This document shows positions 57,959 through 64,000 of a stretch of DNA of 64,000 nt, one piece after another; position 1 is the first letter of the stretch; each line of letters opens with the position of its first letter. The translations under genes were made by a program, and so were the position numbers. The notes beneath the pieces were generated by a model. The model searched no databases. It was not told where the DNA came from and worked only from the letters and a program-made list of their open reading frames with translations. This DNA is from Candidatus Binataceae bacterium (lineage in GTDB: Bacteria > Desulfobacterota > Binatia > Binatales > Binataceae). The stretch spans positions 310,001 to 374,000 of the forward strand of contig DASRHP010000006.1 in assembly GCA_035650475.1 (NCBI GenBank), read 5' to 3'.

Positions 57959-59266
57959 TCAGGCCGCCCTGACGAACGAGCGCTCGAGCGCGCTTTCGAG
58001 CTCGTTTAGGTTGCCGCACTCATAGAGTCCGTCGACTTCGCGCGCATACTGAAAAATCGCGCTGTCGCCCGTACCCCAGCGCTGACGCGGCTCGGGATTG
58101 AGCCAGATCACGGCGCGGCAATGGCGGCGTAGGTCGCGCAGGAGGTCGGCGCGCGAGGGCCGGCGGTTGTTGCGTCCGTCGCCTAGGATCACGACCAGGG
58201 TGGCTCGGCCTATAAGCTCCGCACGTCGCTCCCATACCTCGGCCAGCACCCGTCCGAAGTCCGAACGCGCATACATGTCAAGCGGCTCGGTAGCCACGTG
58301 GCCGCCCGCGAACTCAGCCTCGGCGAGGCGGTCGATAAAGACAAAACTACGCACGCGACGAAATGACCGGCACGCGCCGGCGACCAGTTCCAGCATCAGG
58401 TTGGAGCAGTAGCGCACCGAACCCGAGACGTCGGCGAGAATCAGAAGATCGACGTGGCGCGGCCGGCGCGCACGCATCCGCAAATCGACCAGGGCGCCGC
58501 CCCGCTGAAGTGACGCGCGGATGGTGCGGCGAAAGTCGATTCGCCCACGGCGCGCGGCGTGCAGCCGGCGTCCAAAACGGACACGCAGGCGGCGCGCCAG
58601 GGGCGCGAGCGCTTCGCGGGCCGCTTCATATTCAAGGTCGGTGTAGGCAGCAAAGGGCGTCCGGCGCGCCTTGCGCAGCGCAGCTTGACGGCGCGTGTCA
58701 AGGCCAGACTGCTCGGGATCAACGTACTCGGCTTGCGCGCCGAGAGAGCGGGTGGCGGCCTGTACAGCGCCACCCGCCCCCGCACGCTGCTCCTCGCCGG
58801 CGGCAGGTCGGAGTATGCCGCGCGCCGCCGCAGCCGATGGCGTCTCGGTGGCGGTCGGCGCGTGCGCCCGCGCCGACCGCGCGGACTGCGGACCGGGCAC
58901 GCCCGCTGGCGCGCCGCTTGCCGCTTTGGGTTGCGCGCGCTCGGCGCGCGCGCGACCCAAAGCGCCTTCGTCCCCGCGTCCGCCGCCGGCGCCCGCGGTC
59001 CGGTGATGGCCCCCTGGGCGGCCCTCGTAGCGGGCAGCCCTGGCGCCAGAGCCAAAGAATCGTGCGAAGACCTGGTCGAACGCCGCACGATCCGCTTCGT
59101 CCTTGACCAGCGCGGCGGCCAGCGCCTCGCGCAGGCGCGTGCGCTCGGCGAAGCCCGCCACGGCAACGGCGCGCATCGCATCAAGGGCCTCGGCCACTGA
59201 GACCGGAATTTCCGCCGCGCGCAGCTCGCTGACGAGGCGCAGCAGTTCGTCGCTCAGACGGGTCAT
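57959..59266 (-). CDS. VWA-domain protein, CoxE-like
   Basis: This 435-residue protein begins with MTRLSDELLRLVSELRAAEIPVSVAEALDAM, and has a C-terminal von Willebrand A domain with the MIDAS motif DVSGS in LLILADVSGSVRYCSNL, a LGDGRNNRR segment and VIWLNPEPRQRWG. In between it is low-complexity (residues 80-190, Ala- and Gly-rich). CoxE of the CO dehydrogenase operon has this build and works with the AAA ATPase CoxD in loading the molybdenum-copper site. A MoxR ATPase gene lies directly upstream and xanthine-dehydrogenase genes follow on the same strand. The start is ATG 59266. Confidence 0.9.
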   Translation of the reverse strand: MTRLSDELLRLVSELRAAEIPVSVAEALDAMRAVAVAGFAERTRLREALAAALVKDEADRAAFDQVFARFFGSGARAARYEGRPGGHHRTAGAGGGRGDEGALGRARAERAQPKAASGAPAGVPGPQSARSARAHAPTATETPSAAAARGILRPAAGEEQRAGAGGAVQAATRSLGAQAEYVDPEQSGLDTRRQAALRKARRTPFAAYTDLEYEAAREALAPLARRLRVRFGRRLHAARRGRIDFRRTIRASLQRGGALVDLRMRARRPRHVDLLILADVSGSVRYCSNLMLELVAGACRSFRRVRSFVFIDRLAEAEFAGGHVATEPLDMYARSDFGRVLAEVWERRAELIGRATLVVILGDGRNNRRPSRADLLRDLRRHCRAVIWLNPEPRQRWGTGDSAIFQYAREVDGLYECGNLNELESALERSFVRAA

Positions 59267-59299
59267 CAGGGCTCCGCGTTGCTCAACCGCGTTCCGATC

Positions 59300-60172
59300 T
59301 CAGCGCGGACGCGCCGCGAGCGCACTCGCTTTTGCTTCGACGCGGGCGCGGTCGTCCTCATGTTTGAGCAGGACGCCGAGCGCGCCGCGGATTGCGGCTG
59401 CGTCGAGTTCGGTGACGCCGAGGCGCAGCAGCGCGCGCGACCAGTCTAGGGTCTCGGCAATCGACGGCGGCTTCTTCAGTCCGAGCTTGCGCAGCGCGTT
59501 GACGAAGCGCGCCGCTTCGGCGGCGAGATGGGCGTCGAGCCCGGGGACCTTAAGCTCGATTATGCGGCGTTCCTGTTCAATTCCGGGAAAGTCGATGAAC
59601 AAATGAAGGCAGCGCCGCCGTAATGCCTCCGAGAGCTCGCGCGCGCGGTTGGAGGTGAGCACGACCACCGGACGCTCGTGGGCGCGGATGGTTCCAAGCT
59701 CGGGTACGCTTAGCTGGAAATCTGAGAGCAGCTCGAGCAGGAAGGCTTCGAACTCCTCGTCGGCCTTGTCGATCTCGTCGATCAGCAACACGACGCGGCG
59801 AGGCGAGGAGATCGCTCGCAGCAGTGGGCGCTCGAGCAGGTACTCGCGCGAGAACAGATGCTCGGAGACCTCCTCCCATCGCAAGCCCTGGTGCTCGTCA
59901 GCTTGCAGGCGCAGGAGCTGCTTCTGGTAGTTCCACTCGTACAGCGCGCGGGCTTCGTCGAGGCCCTCGTAGCATTGCAGCCGAATCAGCTCCGTGCCCA
60001 GCATCTCGGCGAGCACCTTGGCGACCTCGGTTTTGCCGGAGCCCGCCGGGCCCTCGATCAACAGCGGCTTCTCCAGCGCGAGCGCGAGGAACACTGCGGT
60101 TTCGACGCGCTCGTTGGTCACGTAGCCCGCGCAGCGCAGGCCGTCGCTGACGAATTGCGGCGTCACATCCAT
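59300..60172 (-). CDS. MoxR-family AAA+ ATPase, CoxD-like
   Basis: This 290-residue ATPase has Walker A GPAGSGKTEV (41-50), Walker B in VVLLIDEIDKADEEFEAFLLELL, and VVLTSNRARELSEALRRRC, the sensor 1/arginine-finger region. MoxR-type ATPases act as chaperones that work with VWA proteins to insert metal cofactors. Its gene is separated by 33 bp from the CoxE-like VWA gene and is on the same strand. The upstream xanthine-dehydrogenase genes are likely clients. The start at ATG 60172 gives MDVTPQFVSDGLRCAGY, the usual MoxR N terminus. Confidence 0.92.
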   Translation of the reverse strand: MDVTPQFVSDGLRCAGYVTNERVETAVFLALALEKPLLIEGPAGSGKTEVAKVLAEMLGTELIRLQCYEGLDEARALYEWNYQKQLLRLQADEHQGLRWEEVSEHLFSREYLLERPLLRAISSPRRVVLLIDEIDKADEEFEAFLLELLSDFQLSVPELGTIRAHERPVVVLTSNRARELSEALRRRCLHLFIDFPGIEQERRIIELKVPGLDAHLAAEAARFVNALRKLGLKKPPSIAETLDWSRALLRLGVTELDAAAIRGALGVLLKHEDDRARVEAKASALAARPR

Positions 60173-60562
60173 CGCGGATCAGAATAGCAGGTGGCGTCGC
60201 CGATACGGCGCAGGTCCCGACCGACAAGGGCGCTTTGTTTGTAACCGGTCGGTCTCGTGTGCCGCGCCCCTCGATCAATAAGCGAGTCAAGCGTTGCGAA
60301 AAATATGAGGCCGAACGGCTTTCGCCGCCCGGCCTCCAGCCAACCGGGAAAAGGGGGGGCAAACCCCGGCCAGCGGCCTCATTGTACGCCTGCTTTGACT
60401 AGTTGCAATAGCTTCTATGATGAAATTGGGCGTAAAAGCTTCGACGGCGGGCTCTATGCTCGCCGCCGCCGCATGTCCTGGCAACGTATCCGCCCGACCG
60501 ACGGGCGGGAGATCCCTCAAAGCTGTGCTATCCGTCAACTCGGGACGCGCGGCGCCCCGACT
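60173..60562. other. Intergenic region between XDH-type large subunit and MoxR
   Basis: These 390 bp contain no supported gene. A 7-bp hairpin (CCGCCCG and CGGGCGG around ACCGA) lies at 60490-60508 and could end transcription of the XDH-type gene, but no T-run follows it. A partial dyad ACCGGTCGGT near 60244 resembles TetR-type half-sites. Confidence 0.4.
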
Positions 60563-62902
60563 TCAGCTGGCCGCCGCCGACTGCACCTCCTCGGGCCGCC
60601 GGTGCGCCAGGATCGCCTTGAGCAGGCGCGGCGGTGAAATCGGCAGCTCCATCATCCGCACGCCGACCGCGCGGGCGATCGCATTTGCCACCGCCGCCAT
60701 CGGCGGCACGATCGACACTTCACCCACGCCGCGCACGCCCAGCGGATGGTTCGGGTTGGGCACCTCGACGATGATCGCGTCGATCATCGGCAAGTCCAGA
60801 CACGTTGGCATCCGGTAGTCCAGCAGGCCCGCGTTACGCAGGTTTCCGTTGCCGTCGTAAAAGTATTCTTCGTTCAGTGCCCATCCGATGCCCTGTGCGG
60901 TGCCACCTTGGATCTGGCCCTCGACGTAGGCCGGATGGAGCGCGCGGCCGGCATCCTGCGCGGTGGTGCAACGCAGGATTTTCACCTTGCCGGTGTCGGG
61001 GTCGACTTCAACGTCAACGCAGGTAACGGCGAATGCATTGCCGACCGCCCCCACCGCGCCGGCGTTGACCGTGGCGCGGCCAGCGATCGGGCCACCAGTG
61101 CGGGCCAGGCACGTCGCGATCTCCTTGACCGTCAGCGAGGGCACGCCGGTGCCGCGCGCGCTCAGCCGCCCGTTGCTGAACTCAACTTCATCGGGCTTCT
61201 TCTCCCACAACCGTGCCGCGCGCTCCTTGAGCTGACGCACGACGTCCTGCGCCGCCTCGTAAACCGCAAGCCCGGTGGCGAGCGCGATTCGGCTGCCGCC
61301 GGTCACGTCGGTATGGCCGATCGAGTCGGTGTCGGCGACGACCGGGCGCACGTCCTCGGCGCTCATGCCCAACACCTCCGCCGCAACCATCGCCATCGCC
61401 GCGCGCGTCCCGCCGATATCGACCGAGCCGGTGACCACGCTGAGCGTGCCGTCGGTATGGAGATTGACCGCGGCCGAGGATTGCAGGCCGCCGTTAAACC
61501 AGAAGCCGGCAGCGATGCCGCGTCCGCGGTTCGGGCCTTCCAGGCGCGAGCGGTAGTGTTCACTGTTTTTGATCGCCTGGCAGGTCTCGACGAAGCCGAT
61601 GCGCTTGAAGGGCGGGCCAGCGGGTTGCGGCGTGCCCTCGTGCGAGGCGTTGAGGAGGCGGAACTCGATCGGATCGATTCCGCACTTAAGCGCCAGCTCG
61701 TCAACCAACGATTCGCAGGCGAAGGCGGAGCTGGGCGAACCGGGAGCGCGATAGGCCGCGACCTTAGGGCGGTTGACCACCACGTCGTAGGCGTCGATGA
61801 GCAGGTTGGGGATGTTGTACGGGGCCGAGCAGCACATCGCGCCGGGAGCGAACGGCGAGCCAGGGAAAGCGCCCGCCTCGTAGGCCATCCAGAACTGAGC
61901 GGCGGTGATCCTGCCGTCGCGCGTCGCGCCCATCCGCGCCTTTATCCAGGTGCCCGAGGTCGGCCCGGTCGCGCGCATCACCTCGGCCCGGTTCATCGTC
62001 ATTTTTACCGGCCGCCCGGTTTTCTTCGAAAGCAGCACCGCGAGCGGTTCGAGATAGATCGTGGTCTTGCCGCCGAAGCCGCCGCCAATCTCGGCCGGCA
62101 CCACGCGGATTCTGCCCTCGGAAATTTTGAGCAGCGTGGCCGTGAGCGTGCGGACGTTGAAGGTGCCCTGGGTCGAGCAATAGATCGTGATGTGGCCGTC
62201 GGAGTTGTAGATCGCCAGCGCGTTCTGCGGCTCGATGTAGCCCTGATGGACGGTTGAGGTGCGGAATTCGCGCTCGACGATATAGTCGGCACCGGCAAAG
62301 CCCGCCTCGAGGTCGCCGCGCTTGAACTGGATGTGGGCGGCGACGTTGGTGGGCGCGTCGGGACCTTCGGGCTGACCCGGGTCGCTGCGGCCGGCGATAA
62401 ACCTGCTGCGCAGCTCAGGCAGCAGAACCGGCGCCTGCGGCTTCATCGCCGCCTCGGCTGTCATCACCGGCTCCAGCGGCTCGTAATCGACCTCGATAAG
62501 CCTGAGCGCCTCGTCGGCGACATGCGGGCTGGTGGCGGCGACGGCGGCGACCGCATGGCCGTCGTACATCACTTTGCCGCGCGCCATCACATTGAGCGAC
62601 AGGTAATGCGTGTTGACGACGAGCTCGCCAAGCTGGGCGGTGGTGCCTGGGATATCAGGCAGGTCGGCGCCAGTAAGCACCGCCTTCACACCGAGCATCG
62701 CGAGCGCCTTCTCGGTGCGAATCGCTTTGATGCGCGCATGCGCGTAAGGGCTGCGCAGGACCTTGCCGTATAGCATCCCGGGAAACGAATAGTCGGCGCC
62801 GTACTTGGCGGCGCCGGTCACCTTTTCGACGCCGTCGTGCCGGATCGGACGGGTGCCGATCACCCGGAAGTGTTGCGAAGAGCCGTTCGTGGAACCTGCC
62901 AT
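60563..62902 (-). CDS. Xanthine dehydrogenase-type molybdopterin-binding large subunit, copy 1
   Basis: This 779-residue molybdenum hydroxylase subunit opens RPIRHDGVEKVTGAAKYGADYSFPGMLYGKVLRSPYAHARI, the family N terminus. It has the large-domain segments GGGFGGKTTIYLEPLAVLLS and AAYRAPGSPSSAFACES, which hold the molybdopterin. The C-terminal GVRGVGEVSIVPP carries the active-site glutamate of xanthine dehydrogenases and aldehyde oxidases. CO dehydrogenase's cysteine loop is not present, so this is not CoxL. I start at ATG 62902 behind GAGG. FAD- and iron-sulfur-subunit genes are not in the window. A second copy lies upstream (63487-64000). Confidence 0.9.
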   Translation of the reverse strand: MAGSTNGSSQHFRVIGTRPIRHDGVEKVTGAAKYGADYSFPGMLYGKVLRSPYAHARIKAIRTEKALAMLGVKAVLTGADLPDIPGTTAQLGELVVNTHYLSLNVMARGKVMYDGHAVAAVAATSPHVADEALRLIEVDYEPLEPVMTAEAAMKPQAPVLLPELRSRFIAGRSDPGQPEGPDAPTNVAAHIQFKRGDLEAGFAGADYIVEREFRTSTVHQGYIEPQNALAIYNSDGHITIYCSTQGTFNVRTLTATLLKISEGRIRVVPAEIGGGFGGKTTIYLEPLAVLLSKKTGRPVKMTMNRAEVMRATGPTSGTWIKARMGATRDGRITAAQFWMAYEAGAFPGSPFAPGAMCCSAPYNIPNLLIDAYDVVVNRPKVAAYRAPGSPSSAFACESLVDELALKCGIDPIEFRLLNASHEGTPQPAGPPFKRIGFVETCQAIKNSEHYRSRLEGPNRGRGIAAGFWFNGGLQSSAAVNLHTDGTLSVVTGSVDIGGTRAAMAMVAAEVLGMSAEDVRPVVADTDSIGHTDVTGGSRIALATGLAVYEAAQDVVRQLKERAARLWEKKPDEVEFSNGRLSARGTGVPSLTVKEIATCLARTGGPIAGRATVNAGAVGAVGNAFAVTCVDVEVDPDTGKVKILRCTTAQDAGRALHPAYVEGQIQGGTAQGIGWALNEEYFYDGNGNLRNAGLLDYRMPTCLDLPMIDAIIVEVPNPNHPLGVRGVGEVSIVPPMAAVANAIARAVGVRMMELPISPPRLLKAILAHRRPEEVQSAAAS

Positions 62903-63167
62903 GATCGAACCTCGCACTTCGGGCCGCAGATCGTATCGGGCCGGAGATCACACGGGAACTTAGCATGCCCCGCCGCGCCCCGTCACGGGCGGGGAAGACC
63001 GCCCAAAGTCGGTCCGCAGGACTTCAGCCGATGCTCTTCACGTAGAGCCACGGATAGCTGCTGTGGGGTGAGCCTGCATGCCATTCGCGAGCCAGCTGTG
63101 GCTTCGTACGAATAGCGGGGCTCTCCTGCCGTGGGCAGGAGATGGCAGCGGAAGAGGCAGTCGCTGG
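62903..63167. other. Gap between MoaD-like gene and XDH-type gene
   Basis: I find no gene in these 265 bp. Short frames have shadow-like composition. Promoter for the XDH-type gene on the minus strand is likely to lie here, but I see no confident boxes. Confidence 0.45.
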
Positions 63168-63440
63168 CTAGCAACAGCGGCCGCCGCCGATCGCCGGAAG
63201 GAAATAGACCTCGCTGTTCTCGCGCACCCGGTCGAGCAGACCGCCCAAGCCCATCTCACCGTCCACCCACACGGCGATCGAAGCTTTCAACTCGCCTCCT
63301 TCGACAAGCTGGGCCTTGATGCCGGGGAATTGGCGTTCGAGGTCGTCGATGATCTGGCGGACGTTGGAGCCCTGCGCCGTGACACGCTCCTGGCCGCTGG
63401 TCAGCTTGCGCAGCAGCGCGGGAATAATCACCGTGGCCAT
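63168..63440 (-). CDS. MoaD/ThiS-family ubiquitin-like sulfur carrier with a Cys-Cys tail
   Basis: This 90-residue beta-grasp protein resembles MoaD/ThiS sulfur carriers: ATVIIPALLRKLTSGQERVTAQGSNVRQIIDDLERQFPGIKAQL, with DGEMGLGGLLDRVRENSEVYFLPAIGGGRCC at the end. Typical members stop at Gly-Gly, which is activated to a thiocarboxylate. Here the diglycine is followed by G-R-C-C or similar, so the tail must be removed to expose it, or the protein does another job. It is placed between two molybdenum-hydroxylase genes, where a MoaD-like carrier in Mo-cofactor sulfuration makes sense. The terminator hairpin sits right before its start, and I see no strong Shine-Dalgarno. Confidence 0.78.
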   Translation of the reverse strand: MATVIIPALLRKLTSGQERVTAQGSNVRQIIDDLERQFPGIKAQLVEGGELKASIAVWVDGEMGLGGLLDRVRENSEVYFLPAIGGGRCC

Positions 63441-63472
63441 AAAACAAAGGCCGGGCCCGCGCGGGCCCGGCC
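63441..63472 (-). terminator. GC palindrome with T-run between XDH copy 2 and MoaD-like gene
   Basis: A perfect 12+12-bp palindrome (GGCCGGGCCCGC and its complement, 63449-63472) lies 14 nt after the XDH copy 2 stop. On the minus strand it is followed by TTTGTTTT and then directly by the ATG of the MoaD-like gene. It has terminator form, and it may also attenuate or sequester the start. Confidence 0.7.
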
Positions 63473-63486
63473 GTCCCTGACAATCC

Positions 63487-64000
63487 TCAGTCTGCGGCAG
63501 CTGCCGCCTGCGCCGCGCCTTCCTTGCTCATAATCGCCTTGCACACCCGCGCCGGCGACATCGGCAGCTCGGTCATCCTGACCCCCACCGCGCGCGCGAT
63601 CGCGTTGGCCACTGCGGCCGGCGGCGGCACGATCGAAACCTCACCTACGCCGCGCACCCCGATCGGATGACCCGGAGTGGGAACCTCGACGATGCAGGTT
63701 TCGATGATCGGCAGATCGAGACAGGTCGGCATCCGGTAGTCGAGCAGGCCCGAGTTACGCAGGATGCCCTTATCGTCGTAGAAGTATTCTTCGTTGAGCG
63801 CCCAGCCGAGGCCCTGCACGGTGCCGCCCTGCATCTGGCCCTCGACATAGCTCGGATGGATCGCCTTGCCGGCGTCCTGGGCGATGGTGGCGCGAAGGAT
63901 CTGCACTTTGCCGGTCTCAGGGTCGACCTCGACGTCGACGCAGGTGGTGGCGAAGGCGGGGCCGACGTTGCGCGCGTTGACCGTGGCGCGGCCCGTGATG
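63487..64000 (-). CDS. Xanthine dehydrogenase-type molybdopterin subunit, copy 2 (partial, C-terminal end)
   Basis: Only the last 171 codons are in the window; the gene continues past 64000. It reads VDVEVDPETGKVQILRATIAQDAGKAIHPSYVEGQMQGGTVQGLGWALNEEYFYD and GVRGVGEVSIVPPPAAVANAIARAVGVRMTELPMSP, matching the C terminus of the copy at 60563-62902, including the active-site glutamate. The two copies are separated by a MoaD-like gene, so a duplicated molybdenum-hydroxylase arrangement is likely. The terminator hairpin follows the stop. Confidence 0.9.
   Translation of the reverse strand, partial: ITGRATVNARNVGPAFATTCVDVEVDPETGKVQILRATIAQDAGKAIHPSYVEGQMQGGTVQGLGWALNEEYFYDDKGILRNSGLLDYRMPTCLDLPIIETCIVEVPTPGHPIGVRGVGEVSIVPPPAAVANAIARAVGVRMTELPMSPARVCKAIMSKEGAAQAAAAAD

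Noticed and set aside
60563..62902. CO dehydrogenase large subunit (CoxL)
   Set aside because: The active-site loop reads AYRAPG, as in xanthine dehydrogenase/aldehyde oxidase types, without the CoxL cysteine loop, despite CoxD/CoxE-like neighbours.

Overview
This is a high-GC, gene-dense stretch of a Gram-negative bacterial chromosome. Its GyrB has the extended C-terminal half typical of Proteobacteria, and it carries RND pumps, a TolC-type channel, a porin and lipoproteins. The mixture of luciferase-like (LLM) oxidoreductases, family III CoA-transferases, DUF35 proteins and xanthine-dehydrogenase-type enzymes suggests an uncultured soil lineage such as Binatota, but the taxon cannot be fixed from sequence alone. 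I see no rRNA, tRNA, CRISPR array or insertion sequence.

Layout. 0.2-15.7 kb: a catabolic region of hydrolases, LLM monooxygenases, an IpdAB-like CoA-transferase pair, a 6-oxocamphor-hydrolase-like crotonase, a thiolase-like/DUF35 pair, an enoyl-CoA hydratase and a CaiB-type CoA-transferase, consistent with breakdown of cyclic terpenoid or steroid-like compounds. 15.9-21.5 kb: glyoxalase II, FabI, an RNase Z-like hydrolase, another LLM protein whose start codon lies in a parS-like palindrome, and a UvrD-type helicase. 21.6-29.3 kb: a sulfur/redox and stress region. 29.4-42.4 kb: envelope and transport genes (two tandem RND pumps, adaptor, TolC-type protein, porin, lipoprotein, PstS). 42.7-49.2 kb: a double CoA-transferase, two paralogous amidases, an LLM protein and an AtzG-like small protein. 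49.3-54.4 kb: gyrA and gyrB. 54.7-57.8 kb: a CHASE2 cyclase and a FecR-domain protein. 58.0-64.0 kb: CoxE-like VWA, CoxD-like MoxR, two xanthine-dehydrogenase-type large subunits and a MoaD-like protein.

The most notable observation is at 21.6-25.3 kb. Two separate rhodanese genes each carry an in-frame TGA exactly where the catalytic cysteine belongs. In both, the reading frame and the family's conserved sequence continue past the TGA, and a strong hairpin with a GGC loop follows 17-23 nt later. The simplest reading is that both are selenoproteins with selenocysteine as the sulfurtransferase nucleophile: a 135-residue single-domain rhodanese (Sec90) and a 325-residue VTT/DedA-membrane-domain-rhodanese fusion (Sec284). 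Between them lies an ArsR-type regulator fused to a third, cysteine-containing rhodanese. It is divergent from the operon of the fusion protein, and the 52-bp divergent region holds overlapping TTCA/TGAA dyads. This looks like a persulfide- or selenium-responsive unit.
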